A model generated the notes under the pieces. That model saw only the letters and a program-made list of their open reading frames with translations, was not told the DNA's origin and did not search any database. 64,000 nucleotides of DNA from Chlorops oryzae (Eukaryota; Arthropoda; Insecta; Diptera; Chloropidae): the NCBI GenBank assembly GCA_020466095.1, contig CM035806.1:95177803-95241802 (forward strand). The letters run 5' to 3'. The translations under genes were made by a program, and so were the position numbers. Below are positions 21,967-33,194 of the stretch, one piece after another. Position 1 is the stretch's first letter. Each line of letters begins with the position of its first letter.

Positions 21967-22390
21967 TTGACCGTAAAAAGTAATGCCAATATGAACGTGA
22001 AAACAGTGAATAATGCGTTTCAAAAAATATTTGTTTTGAATTAATTTTAAGAATAGAAACCACTAACCGATTTTAATGGTTATAGTCTCAAAGAACTCGT
22101 TATATATTGAGGTTTGCGGGATTTTAATCGAACATTTATTTTTTTCTACTAGGGTCATTATTTGGCCAGTTCGGGGATGGAACCCAAAATTCAGTTTTAA
22201 AAAAAAGTAACAATTATAACATATTAAAACATACCAAAAACGAATCCAATATTCTTCATATTAGGCTCGTTTAAAAGGTAATTTTGTAAATTTTTCGAAT
22301 ATGCATACTGAACATGCTTGTTCTTGTTCCTACGGCATCTATATTATAGATTGAAGTTCGTGAGGCATTTTTCTTTAATTTAAGCTTATT

Positions 22391-22853
22391 TTTGTATGGG
22401 CACCCCCCCCTAAGGAGGGGTGATAGAGGGTAGGTATGTTTGAAGAAAATATTTGGGTTAAAAAAATAATGGGGGTCGGTCATATATATCATCCTCCTAG
22501 GAGGGGTTTGACTGTAGTGACAGCCATTTTGTATGAATTTGTGATAAAATTAAGGTAATTTTGTATGGGTGACCCCCTAAGGAGGGGAGATAGAGGGTCA
22601 GTATGTTGGAAAAAAATGTTAGGGGGACAAAGTTAATGGGGGTCGGTCATACATTTGACTCCTCTAGGGCACTGTGGGGTTAGTTAGGACAGTGGGGGGA
22701 AAATTCATTTAAAAAAATTACTTTTGTATGAGAGCTCCCTTAAGGAGTGGAGATAGGGGGAAGGTTTGTTTGGAGAAATTGTTGGGGATAAAAAAATAAG
22801 GGTAGTTGGTCTTACATTTAACCCCTCTAGAAGCGACTCTGCTTACAGTAACT
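22391..22853. repeat. Three degenerate tandem units of ~165 bp
   Basis: TTTGTATG starts at 22391, 22560 and 22723, giving periods of 169 and 163 bp. Each unit has CCC(T)TAAGGAG(G)GG, GGAGATAGAGGG or GGTGATAGAGGG, and GGTCGGTCATA- or GTTGGTCTTACA-like blocks in the same order. Identity between units is about 65-75% by eye, so the array is old. Confidence 0.75.
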
Positions 22854-23640
22854 TCAAAAATTTGGAAAAAAATCAAAAATTAAATATTTCAAATGACTTG
22901 GTGCGTGACATTTTTTTTACCAAATAACCTTAAAATTAGTATTTTATGAAGTCTTTAATAAAAGTTCATCGTATTATGATACAGGAAAAGAGTTTCAAAA
23001 AAAGTCATCACCCTAATGGTCATACTATAAGTGGTCGAGTTCCTTGCATAAGTGAACTTATCGTTGAACTTTGAAGCTATGTTTTGTGGATGAAACTGAC
23101 CAAGTTTTGTCTCTTTTGTTACAACCTTTACGCTATTTTCGCCTGCCTATTTATATTCCCAAATAATCGAAAATATGTACCAAAAAGTTTCACAACGATA
23201 TCTTCGTAAACGCCGGAGATATAGGAAGCAAACCGTTGAAAGGCCCAATATGTATCCACCTTTGCTCGCCATTGTATATGGGCGTTCGTGATGATTGCAC
23301 GCCTTCTATGTGAAGAAAAGCAAAGAAAAACAAGGAAAAATACAAAAGATTTTTTTCTTGTTACAATATTTGAAGAGCATTTCAGTGGAGCTTCATTAAT
23401 TGAAAAAGGCAGAAGCTGTCGAAAGCTAATTTCAATTACATTGGCCCACAAACGGGTACGCGTAAGGTGACACGAAATGGAAGTAGGTTTTTGCTACATT
23501 AATGAAAACACAAAACTGCGAAACGCAATCGAATTTTCGAATTCCTCTCGCTTTGATAAAATTTGGAATTATGAAGCCTCATGCCCATATTTGTCTTTTA
23601 CAAAACGTTTTTCCTTTAATCTATTTATTTATTTAATTAA
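22854..23640. other. AT-rich non-coding sequence
   Basis: No gene or clear terminal repeat. The right part runs into the 3' end of the minus-strand LINE. Confidence 0.35.
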
Positions 23641-23719
23641 TAAGTCAATGAACACTAGTTCTTACAGACTAACGGATGGTAATTCAAAACTAAAGTCCAT
23701 TATTAACAAGTTCAATATC

Positions 23720-25030
23720 TTAAAAAAAACCATTGAGGATTCTTTTCATTACATCTTTAGGAAGAATAAAATCAAGCTCTGAATTATTTCTGAAGAGAAA
23801 GTTAAAAGTTCTTAGCGTTCTATAAATAGGCGAGTTTAAAGCATAATTTGATCTACAGGTTTCTAAAAAGAAATACTCATTAAAACGAAGCTGCCTGCAA
23901 GGCACATTGAAATTAATAAGCTTTAGGAGATCTATACAATCTACTCTTCCACTGATGATATCTGAGACAAACATCAGTGAAAGAATAGATCTTCTATTTT
24001 CAAGTGACTTTATATCAATTAGCTTACAGCGGACTTCATATGACGGAATTGGCTCTGTGAATCTGAACAATCTAAGGGCAAAGCGAATGAACGACTTTTG
24101 GATGCGTTCAATTCGAACTATAGTAGAAGCATAATACGGATTCCAAATAAAACATGCATATTCCAACTTTGATCTCACAAGTGATATGAACAAGGATTTA
24201 ATCGTATAGGGGTCTGAAAAATTCAAACTGTGTCTTCGTATGAACGCTAACATTGAGTAGGCTTTAGAAATAATACGATTTATATGTTCACTAAAAGTAA
24301 ACTTTCTATCAAAGATTACTCCAAGGTCCTTAATAGAATCCACCTTTTGAAGAGGACACCCACCGATAAAATATACTGAGTTTACTAGTAAATCTGATTT
24401 TGAGAAGGCAGCAACGGTACATTTGTTCAGATTTAGAAATAAATTATTCAGAGTGCACCATTCATATACTGAATTAAGATCATCTTGTAATCTAGCAGCA
24501 TCATAGCAAGATGTAATTTTAGCAAAGATTTTCAGGTCATCAGCATAGAGTAAGAATTTCGAAAATTTGATTGTGTGAGTTATATCATTTATGAATAAAA
24601 TAAACAACAATGGCCCTAGAATGCTTCCCTGTGGGACTCCAGATGTTGCCACGAACGGTTTAGAATATGCGTCTTCAACACGAACAATGCACATGCGATT
24701 CCTTAGATAAGATTCGAACCACTTCAATAGGTTTGAATGGAATCCCAGGCCTTTTAATTTTTGAAGAAGGACGGCATGTGAGACTTTATCAAATGCTTTT
24801 GAGAAATCTGTGTAAATAACATCAACTTGACTACTTTCAATGAAAGCTGCTAAACAGAAATCAAAGAAGAGGGCGAGATTAGTGACTGTAGAGCGCTTCG
24901 GGACAAATCCATGCTGATGAGGAGAAATTATATTTTTTATTTCAAAGGAGATTTTATTTTTAACTAAGGATTCAAATATTTTACTTATTACTGAAATCTT
25001 CGTAATAGGCCTATAACACAGTGCTACAGT
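23720..25030 (-). pseudogene. CR1/Jockey-like LINE reverse transcriptase (ORF2, 3' half)
   Basis: On the minus strand, an open frame of more than 420 codons ends at 23720. Motifs in order are Y-R-P-I-T-K-I-S (near 25010), G-F-V-P-K-R-S-T, Y-T-D-F-S-K-A-F-D-K-V (near 24800), G-V-P-Q-G-S-I-L-G-P-L-L-F, and the catalytic Y-A-D-D-L-K-I-F (near 24545), then the thumb region. These are classic non-LTR reverse-transcriptase boxes. The frame is intact over this stretch, but the protein is severed upstream by foreign sequence near 25020. An AT-rich tail near 23600-23640 may be the 3' end. Confidence 0.85.
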
Positions 25031-25189
25031 GATTTTTCACTTTTCAAGTGACCTAGTGTAAGTTGTAGGTCTTGATGAGTACATCATGAAAATGTGTTTC
25101 AAAATTGTCTAACACCCCCAAATTTTCAAGTTATTGTTTAAAAACCGTTTTTCCCGTACTCCGCGCACTTAAACGATTGTTACTCCGTC

Positions 25190-25767
25190 AAAATATGCTA
25201 TCGCTTATCAAAATCGGTTGAAAAATGTTCAAGTTACAACGTTTTTTGTAAACATGAAAATTTGACGTCAAAAATTGACGGAGTGAAATTTTTAAACAAT
25301 CGAACGCACTTTGAACGCTAAGCACATTTAACTCATTAGACCAATTAATAGCACTAATAGAATCATTTAGAAGAGAGAAATTACAGTTCTTATAATCATA
25401 CATTAGAGAGCATCTAAAATGCGAATCAAGTGCCAAGAAATTATAACATTTTAACTCTATATTTAAGGCAGGGTGATGAATATCAGTAGGAGAAAAAGAT
25501 GCATTACACACCTGTACATTGTGAATAACATTTTTGCTCACATAAATTAAATCAAGCAATCTATCGAGAGAATTAAAGCAAAAATTAATCTGATGCAAAT
25601 CAACACTTAGGAGACTATCAACAAAAAAAAAATTCCCCCTTTACTAGTTACGTTAGAGGGCGCGAAGTAATACGACTCGGGACGTTTATTCCATTGCAAT
25701 TTCGAAAGATTAAAATCCCCAATAACACAAAGAGGATTGTCCACTATTCGTGTAAAAGTTCGGCAAT
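25190..25767 (-). pseudogene. CR1/Jockey-like LINE endonuclease fragment
   Basis: V-I-G-D-F-N-L-S-K-L-Q-W (near 25710, the endonuclease G-D-F-N motif) is followed, after a shift at an A-run, by L-D-L-I-Y-V-S-K-N-V and S-F-S-P-T-D-I-H-H-P-A, the C-terminal part of the apurinic endonuclease with its S/T-D-H-like site. The order and strand match the reverse transcriptase downstream. Foreign sequence between about 25030 and 25290 separates them. A BEL/Pao LTR abuts it at 25768. Confidence 0.65.
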
Positions 25768-26035
25768 TGTGAAGTCACTACGAATTTACGAACAATGATG
25801 TTTATAGTTTTATTTTAATTTTAATATGTATGTATAAGTTTGAAATTGAATTTGAATGTTAATAACGAAAATGGGAACGGATTTTACGAATTTAGAACTT
25901 ATTGTTAAAAAATGTCACAAGTTTTTGAATAGCATGTTGACCGCGCACGACGACATCTCAAAACGAACTGTCCTGTTCTCTTCACTGTTGCGTCTCATCA
26001 GCTGTTTTAGTATTTTGATCAGGGTTGCCACAACA
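25768..26035 (-). repeat. 3' LTR of BEL/Pao element 1 (candidate)
   Basis: On the minus strand a purine tract (GGGGGAAGGAG) is followed by TGTTGTGGCAACCCTGATC at 26035. A TG...CA unit of 268 bp would end at 25768, right where LINE endonuclease sequence resumes. The exact right tip is uncertain. No copy of this LTR is present at the 5' end of the element. Confidence 0.5.
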
Positions 26036-26335
26036 CTCCTTCCCCCGTAAATCGCCAAGGGATTTACTAATATGCAATGGCGCCAAACGGTTAACCGGAC
26101 GACGGAATATCCCCGTGGCGGTCTTAACTTCAACTACCCGCACATGGCCGTCCTTGGCTGGAAACAATCGAACAATTCGACCCTTTTGCCAGTTGCCACG
26201 AGGTAAGTTAGAGTCACATATAAGGACAACATCATCCACTTTTACTGGCGTAGTCTTGGCGTGCCATTTTCCACGATTCAGCAGTTGTGGCAAGTATTCG
26301 ACGGTCCAACGCTTCCACAACTGGTCCTTCAACAT
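25982..26335 (-). pseudogene. BEL/Pao integrase C-terminal domain
   Basis: R-G-K-W-H, D-D-V-V-L-I-C-D-S-N-L-P-R-G-N-W, G-R-I-V-R-L-F-P and V-K-T-A-T-G-I-F-R-R-P form the small C-terminal fold typical of BEL/Pao elements. It is out of frame with the integrase core and runs into the purine tract and LTR. Confidence 0.8.
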
Positions 26336-26402
26336 CTGCGCATTTCGCCACTGTTTTTTTAAGCAAATCCGTTCGTTCTCTGGCTGCGGAGTCTGTGTTG
26401 AA

Positions 26403-27242
26403 TTATGACAGCCAACCAGGAAGGTGATTCGGAGTGAGTGGTTCCGCTTCCACTGACTCCAAAGGGACCTCAGTTAATGGGCGCGAGTTCAAAATGTTTT
26501 CAGCCTCGATTAACGCGCTACGAAGCGTCTCAACTCTCGGTACGACCTCCTTTACCATATGATGAATCAGTCGTTTTATAATTTGGATTAAACGCTCCCA
26601 GCAACCACCGGAGCTTGGGTTACCGGGACAGTTAAACACCCACTCGATGTTGCGGTTGGTGCTCTCGTTGCAGATGCGGTTGGTATCCAGGAGCCTTTCA
26701 CTTTCCTTCAGTTCTCTCTGGGCACCTATGAAATTGGTTCCATTGTCGCACCTGATACGGATAGGAGTGCCTCTTCTGTTAACAAAGTTTCGGAGGCACA
26801 AAAGAAAGGCGTCCGTGGAGAGATTTTCCGCCAACTCCAAATGAGCTGCCCTAGTAGTAAGGCATGTAAATATCACCGCCCATCTTTTTTCACGGCGACG
26901 CCCGACGGCCACGTTTATCGGTCCAAACAAATCCGTCCCTGTGTAGCTGAAAGGACGTACATACGGCGTTACTCTGTCCGCTGGAAGCTGACCCATAAAC
27001 GGCGCCTGTTGTGCGGCGGTAGCTATTCGGCATTTAGGGCACTCGCGTTGTATTTCCTTCAGCATCGTCTTCAAGCAGTGTTGGACGATAAGCTTTGAAA
27101 CTGTATGGTGTTGTGGCATCAGCACTGGTCTTCTGGTCTCAAGGGGAAAATGCACCGCTTCATCTAATCGTCTCTGAACTCGAAGCAGTCCATCTTCATC
27201 CAAATATGGTGATAAACGAAATATTTTGCTCGATTTCGACAC
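26403..27242 (-). pseudogene. BEL/Pao integrase core
   Basis: An H-H-x...C-P-K-C zinc-binding motif (H-H-T-V-S-K-L-I-V, then E-C-P-K-C-R) leads into the DDE core: G-T-D-L-F-G-P, then R-C-D-N-G-T-N-F, then G-G-C-W-E-R-L-I, so Asp, Asp and Glu are all kept. It ends near 26403; the C-terminal domain continues in another frame. Confidence 0.88.
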
Positions 27243-27754
27243 CTAACGACCATTCTTCAGATCTCCGATTTCGTCACGAAAGGATTCCTTTTGCACCAGT
27301 TTACATACAGTGGTTCCAGCTCTTTCCATTTCCGCGACGCTGAGAACGAATGATTGCAGTTTGCCAACAGCGCAAATAGTTTCTCTCCTGGCGAAATGGT
27401 CTACGGCTCTCAATACCCATGCGACCACCCGCTTGAGCTTCAAATACGAAGAAAATTTATTAAACAAAAGTTCAAACATACTTGCCTGTCTTTGACTCAG
27501 CAGACAGGTGACAATCTCTTCTTCCAGCGGCTCGCGGGACACCTGTAGTTTTTCTGATGGCCAGTCCTCTTCTTTACCCAGAAGAAAGTTGGGTCCTGTC
27601 ACCCACTTGCTGATCACTTCAAATTTGGGTGAATAAGACGGTCGTGTAGCGACATCAGCTGTGTTCTGTTTGCTAGGAACCCATTTCCACTGGTCCGGCT
27701 GGCTCATGCTTAGTATTTCAGTTATTCGATGAGCAACAAAGGATTTATACTTTC
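27243..27754 (-). pseudogene. BEL/Pao RNase H remainder and linker
   Basis: Follows the MITE on the minus strand. H-R-I-T-E-I-L, Q-W-K-W-V-P-S-K-Q-N-T-A-D-V-A-T-R (the RNase H 'N-x-A-D' block near 27650) and G-P-N-F-L identify it. The frame ends with a stop close to the start of the integrase frame. Confidence 0.8.
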
Positions 27755-28154
27755 TAGTGTCCGACCGAAGGTGGATTTTTAGCCGAAGCCGAACAATCGA
27801 CAGAGTTGAAGATATCGGCCGAAGACCGAAGGCCGAAGCCGAATGCAAAACATTTTACAGTAAGGAAATAAAATCAGTCTTTATTCATTTGACAAGCACA
27901 AAAAAAAAACCGCTCAAATTTGCTCTAAATTCTTTCGCTTTAGTCGCCCACAAAGTGAGAATTTACGGCAATAATTCACTAGTGTAAAAGGTCTCAATGA
28001 AGCAATTGAAAATCTATCGTGACTTTTTTACTTTCATTAAAATGCAAAAATATTCTGCTAAAATATTCGGCTTTTTCCAGCCGAAGCCGAAGATTAAGAA
28101 TTGGCCGATTATGCCGATTACCGAAGCCGAAGCCGAACCTTCGGTCGGACACTA
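27755..28154. mobile_element. hAT-type MITE, family X copy 1 (in BEL/Pao), perfect 8-bp duplication
   Basis: The ends are TAGTGTCCGACCGAAGG and its complement, flanked by ATACTTTC on both sides (27747-27754 and 28155-28162). It is rich in CCGAAGCCGAA words. A second copy of the same family in inverse orientation lies at 40987-41392. No transposase is encoded. Confidence 0.9.
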
Positions 28155-29825
28155 ATACTTTCGTTCAGCTGAATTTATCCACTGTAGAACGGTGCGGGAA
28201 TCGCACCAATATATTATTCGCGATACGAAGACATCATGGCATTGTTGTATTGTTTGGCTCAGGCGAAGCCCCAAAATTGCAGCTTGTAGCTCAAGCCTAG
28301 GGATCGATAGGAGCTTCGTTGGTGCGACTTTAGTCTTTCCGGACACAAAACACACGTCCATATTGGTTCCCTTAATAACGCGAAAGTACCCCACCGCCGC
28401 AAAGGCGACTTGGCTGGCGTCAACGAACATGTGCAATTCAACCTTACTTTCTTTGTGCATCAATGGCGAATACCATCTGGGTATTTGACGATATTTCATT
28501 TGACGTAATTCGTCCCACCAGGATAACCATCTGTGCTGTAAATCAGGAGGAATCGGTTCGTCCCAATCAACCCGTCGCTTCCAGAGGTCCTGGATAAGCA
28601 CCTTGGAGAAAATCGAGAAGTCAGCGATGCACCCGAACGGATCAAAGATTGACATTACTACGGAAAGCAACTCTCTTTTTGTCGGCGGCCTTTCAGCTCT
28701 CATCACTGGTATTGGTACGCGTTGAAATCTAGTATGGAACTCAAACATGTCCAACTTTGTGTTCCAATACATGCCTAGTATTTTCTCCATTGTGGCCTGT
28801 CGTTCCATACTCATCAGATCAAACTGTGTCACTTCTCCCTCATTCATCGTATTCTCAACAAGCTTCGAGTTAGACACGAAGTTCCTCAGTCGGAAGCCAG
28901 AATTTTTGTGAATCATCACGACCTCTTGGCAAATCTTCATGGCCTCCTCTTCAGAATCGAACCCACAAACGAAGTCGTCCACATAGTGCCTCTTGGTAAT
29001 GGCCTCCGTTGCCTGTGGAAATTCTTTCCGGAACGATTCGGCGTTGTAGTTTTTGATGAACTCCGCACAGCACGGTGAACATATGGCCCCAAAAATCATC
29101 GATGACCTAAGGCAATGGTTAATAACTGGGTTTTGTGGATCGTCCCTCCATAAAAATCTTTGTGCATGTTGATCCTCTTCGCGAATTTTGATTTGCGAAA
29201 ACATCTCGCATATATCGGCAGCAACACCTATTTTGTTTTGACGGAATCGGTACAAGATTTCCATAAGCGACTGTGCCTGTTCTGGACCTTTCAGCAGTGT
29301 TGAGTTTAATGAAGTGTCCCTGATCTTCGCAGCGGCGTCAAATACAATCCTCAATTTTCCTGGCTTGTTGATGTTCAATACGGCAAAGTGGGGTAAATAC
29401 CAAGATTTTTTGTTGAATTGTATCTCCTCTGGCGACACGTGTCGGGCATATCCTTTGTCGAAGTATTTTTTCATTTCTGTCTTGTAATGTGATGCAAATT
29501 CCGGTTCACGTTCCATACGTTTTTCCAGATTCAAAAGTCGCTTCTCAGCCATTACATAGCTTTCCGGGAAATTCGGTGGATAGGTCTTCCAGAGTAGTCC
29601 AATTTCATAGCGGATTCCGTTGTGATTTACTGTTGATGACATAATTTCTCTGGCCACTTTGTCTTCCTCTGCTTCCAGCTTATTTTCCAGACAATTAGTT
29701 CCAAAGTTGTCGTTTCGTAAGTATTCGTCCACAATCTGCTGTAGCTCATCTCTGACTTTATCTTGGCGTATATGCAGAATGACTGGGCCGTTCGATGACT
29801 GTAATTGTGACGCTGGGCCGTACAC
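28152..29825 (-). pseudogene. BEL/Pao reverse transcriptase and start of RNase H
   Basis: An open frame of 557 codons. Motifs are I-V-F-D-A-A-A-K, then V-A-A-D-I-C-E-M-F-S-Q-I-K-I, then R-H-Y-V-D-D-F-V-C-G-F (Y-V-D-D catalytic box near 28980), then the Pao-type M-F-V-D-A-S-Q-V-A-F-A-A-V. It stops at the MITE at 28154. The residues before (…A-E-R-K-Y) and after (K-S-F-V-A-H-R…) the MITE join without a break. Confidence 0.88.
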
Positions 29826-29859
29826 AACCCATCCTAGCCTAGTTCTAGCCGCCGTCGGT

Positions 29860-30798
29860 TCAGCTGCATTTCCTCAGCCATACGTTGTCCAATCCAAGCA
29901 ACAACGTTGGTTTAGCGTCAGCATATACGGGTATCTCGACATCCTTCAGCTTCGATGAATTCAGCTGTTTTATCGATTGTTGCGGCAAATCCAAATTCTG
30001 CACTGTCTGAACTCTTTTCAAACCAAATCTACGCGTGCCTATTCCCGAAATTTCCAGCTGAACCATGGTTGAAGGTTCCGTTGTCGTTCGTTGTCCATAC
30101 CACATGAGCGTTATTGGCTGCGATTTTCCTTTCAGACCCAGTTTCTTGGCGACATTCTCGTCCAGAAGAGATATGGCTGATCCCTCATCTATCATGGCAA
30201 ACGTATCCATACTTCCACATGGACCATATAGAGAAACTGGAAGTATCTTGAACAAACTGTCTCGTTGAGAATGGCTATTTGTCAAAACATGAGCCTGAAG
30301 ATCCTTTTTCGCGTTTATACTATGCAGCGTTTGATGGTGTGACCTACGACAATTGGTCTCTCCGCATTCTTTTCGCTTCGGACATTTTGACAGACTATGT
30401 CCCTTACACAGGCACGAGAAGCACAACTTAAGTTCCTGCACCCTTTTCCACCTGTCGTCTACGCGCAATCCAAGATATTCCGGACATTTTTGAAACTGAT
30501 GATCCCCTTGACAGCCGTAACAATCTCCAGTCTTCTTTTCGTCCTGATGGGAAAGGTGCATGACATGCTTTGGCTTCTGCCTCTCCTTTCGTTGCGTCAA
30601 TGGTGGAATCTCACAGACCACTCTCGTCAGTTGATGTAACCAGTCTGAAAAATCGCTCATGGTCACGGTCGGAATTAAGGATGCGGCATGTCTAGCCCAT
30701 TCTAGCTGTTGGCTCAGAGGTAATTTTGCCACGACTTCGTCCAAGAGAATCGTATTGGACAAATGGTGTCCACAGTCAGCCGACGATAGTAGAGACAC
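29860..30798 (-). pseudogene. BEL/Pao zinc knuckles and aspartic protease
   Basis: The knuckle-like clusters are C-Y-G-C-x-G-D-H-x-F-Q-K-C and C-F-S-C-L-C-K-G-H-S-L-S-K-C. The protease motif A-M-I-D-E-G-S-A-I-S-L-L-D follows, with D-E-G-S as the expected BEL variant of D-T-G-S. A frameshift near 29850 separates it from the reverse transcriptase. Confidence 0.8.
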
Positions 30799-31445
30799 GG
30801 CGTTCCTAATCCTCGTCGAGAATTCACAATCTGCTCTGGCTTGGAAAGACTCACGTTAGGTAATTCCTGCAATTTTTTCAGCTGATCTCGCACGAGGATA
30901 TCGGATCGCCCAAATCGGAACTTCAATTCTTCTATTATTTTCGGTACGTCTGATGGAAAAATCAATAAAGATGCCACTGCTTCCTTGGCTGCACCCGATA
31001 ACGCTTTCTGTAATCTCATCAAATTCATGTATGCCGGATAATTGAACCTTTGGGTAGATTCCACAAAATTTGCGTAAAAAAGAGGCCATTCATCAATCCT
31101 CCCATCGAATTTCGGTAGATCATATAACTTCACGTCCCTTTCACTCATAACTGATTCGGTCGCCACAGTCTGCGTCACGGCAAAATTGTTTTGAATTTCA
31201 TTGCTCTTTTCTTCATCTTTTTTTCTGGACATTTCCGCACGTAATTCCGCTATCTCCTTTTGACTTTCCGTTGATGAAATTTGTAGCTGCTCCACCATGT
31301 TACGCAACATGGTAATACTGTCCGTCAGGGCTGATAGTTGACTGAACGGCACTGCTGTCGCAATTGTTCCACTGGTTCCTTCCTGATTCATGTTATCCGA
31401 GCTTCTACCAGACGGTTTCCTCAAATTGTAGGGCGGGTTTTGCAT
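30714..31445 (-). pseudogene. BEL/Pao gag-like N-terminal part
   Basis: About 240 codons. The pattern is a coiled-coil-like stretch (E-L-R-A-E-M-S-R-K-K), then L-Y-D-L-P-K-F-D-G-R-I-D-E-W-P-L-F, which is the conserved BEL/Pao gag block, then A-K-E-A-V-A-S-L-L. A frameshift near 30840 ends the frame; the protein continues in the next one. Confidence 0.8.
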
Positions 31446-31639
31446 TTATTAACTCTCGCAACGATTATGCCTTTCTTTTCCTTAAGACGTCTTTATTCTT
31501 TGAATATTAAACCGCAACTACCTGATTGCCTTCTACTCTTTTGATGGAGTTCCACAACGTATGGATTTTCTTCGTCGTCTTTTTTCTTAGAAGTAAATAA
31601 CAATTTTGTCAATTTTAAAAAATTCTTGTTCGCTTCGCT

Positions 31640-32080
31640 TCGGTCCTTATATACCAAAGACGAGTAGCACGGCAACACATTCACCCGTTCGGCGTTAGTG
31701 CTTATTAACGTAACGTGAATAACACTGTGGCGAATGCGCGCTCGAGATGTCGGTCCTTATGTACTAGAGGCAAGTAGCGCACTCGCTCGGCGTCGGTCCT
31801 TATATACTAAAGGCAAGTAGCACATTCGCTCGGCATCGGTCCTTATGTTCTAAAGGCAAGTAGCACACTCGTTCGGCGTCGGTACTCATTTACTTAAAGT
31901 AAATAATACTATGAAGAATGCGCATGCGTGCCGTCGATCCCCATATACTAAGGGCAGGAAGCACACTTACTCGGCGTCTGTGCTTATTTACTTAAAACAA
32001 ATAACACTGTGGGGAATGCGTGTGCACGTCGTCAGTCCTTATATACTGAAGGAAAATTTCTGTCAGCTATCCCGTAAACT
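31640..32080. repeat. Degenerate tandem array, 43-bp (and 55-bp) units
   Basis: Units begin with variants of CGGTCCTTATATACTAAAGG and end near CACTCGCTCGGCGT. Some are lengthened to about 55 bp by an insert such as CACTGTGGCGAATGCG. About eight units are seen. It sits upstream of the BEL/Pao gag, in the place of a 5' LTR and leader. Confidence 0.8.
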
Positions 32081-32104
32081 GTACGGTGCCTGCTGAATAA
32101 CTAA

Positions 32105-33075
32105 CAGGTTGGATGATAAGTCCCCGGTCTGACAAAGAAAAACACATTTTTTTTGTCAAAATTCGTTTTTATTATTCAACATAGTTCCCTTCAAGAGCGA
32201 TACAACGATTATAACGACCTTCCAATTTTTTGATACCATTTTGGTAGTACTCCTTCGGTTTTGCCTCAAAATAGGCCTCAGTTTCGGCGATCACCTCTTC
32301 ATTGCAGCCAAATTTTTTCCCTGCGAGCATCCTTTTGAGGTCTGAGAACAAGAAAAAGTCGCTGGGGGCCAGATCTGGAGAATACGGTGGGTGGGGAAGC
32401 AATTCGAAGCCTAATTCATGAATTTTTGCCATCGTTCTCAATGACTTGTGGCACGGTGCGTTGTCTTGGTGGAACAACACTTTTTTCTTCTTCATATGGG
32501 GCCGTTTTGCCGCGATTTCGACCTTCAAACGCTCCAATAACGACATATAATAGTCACTGTTGATGGTTTTTCCCTTCTCAAGATAATCGATAAAAATTAT
32601 TCCATGCCCATCCCAAAAAACAGAGGCCATTACTTTGCCAGCGGACTTTTGAGTCTTTCCACGCTTCGGAGACGGTTCACCGATCGCTGTCCACTCAGCC
32701 GACTGTCGATTGGACTCAGAGTGTAGTGATAGAGCCATGTTTCATCCTTTAACAGCTGCAAACACCGCTCAGAATCATCAACACGTTGTTGTTTTTGGTC
32801 AAATGTGAGCTCGCGCGGCACCCATTTTGCACAGAGCTCTTTCATATCCAAATATTGATGAATGATATGACCAACACGTTCCTTTGATATCTTTAAGGCC
32901 TCTGCTATCTCGATCAACTTCATTTTACGGTCATTCAAAATCATTTTGTGATTTTTTTGATGTTTTCGTCGGTAACCACCTCTTTCGGGCGTCCACTGCG
33001 TTCACCGTCCTCCGTGCTCATTTCACCACGCTTGAATTTTGCATACCAATCAATTATTGTTTGTTCTCATCCCCG
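32105..33075 (-). mobile_element. Mariner element (5'-truncated, internally deleted)
   Basis: The 3' end has a mariner terminal repeat (ACAGGTTGGATGATAAGTCC, 32105 onward), preceded by TA. The opposite terminal repeat and the first ~40 codons are missing; LINE ORF2 sequence abuts at about 33075. Confidence 0.8.
32172..33062 (-). pseudogene. Mariner transposase, frameshifted
   Basis: Mariner transposases move the element by cut-and-paste into TA sites. The frame begins within the helix-turn-helix region (T-I-I-D-W-Y-A-K-F-K-R-G-E-M) and shows W-V-P-R-E-L and D-E-T-W-L (first Asp, near 32745). After a frameshift near 32735 come H-Q-D-N-A-P-C-H (second Asp) and Y-S-P-D-L-A-P-S-D-F-F (third Asp), the D,D34D signature. 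About 15 codons before D-E-T-W-L are missing compared with typical members. Confidence 0.85.
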
Positions 33076-33115
33076 CAAGATTTTGATAATAGATTTTTAG
33101 ACAGTTCCATTTCGC
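33068..33115 (-). pseudogene. Start of CR1/Jockey-like LINE ORF2
   Basis: C-L-K-I-Y-Y-Q-N-L-A-G on the minus strand is the usual opening of such endonucleases (L-K-I-Y-Y-Q-N). It ends at the mariner junction. With ORF1 just upstream, it fits a LINE broken by later insertions. Confidence 0.55.
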
Positions 33116-33194
33116 AATTGAGTGCGCACCAGAATTAGAACTTAACGTAGAACTCCAATTTATAATCTTTGCTTTATCCGACTTATTTAAATGA

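Larger units (their letters stand above)
25768..31640 (-). mobile_element. BEL/Pao retrotransposon 1, nearly full internal region, decayed
   Basis: Reading the minus strand from 31445 down, the order is gag, zinc knuckles and protease, reverse transcriptase, RNase H/Pao domain, integrase, then LTR, the standard BEL/Pao order. At least four frameshifts or stops separate the pieces, and a 400-bp MITE is inserted in the RNase H region. The 5' LTR is missing; a degenerate 43-bp tandem array lies where it would be expected. Confidence 0.85.

Noticed and set aside
22391..22853. CRISPR-like spaced repeats
   Set aside because: Units are contiguous, degenerate and 160+ bp long in a eukaryotic genome; there are no spacers and no cas genes.
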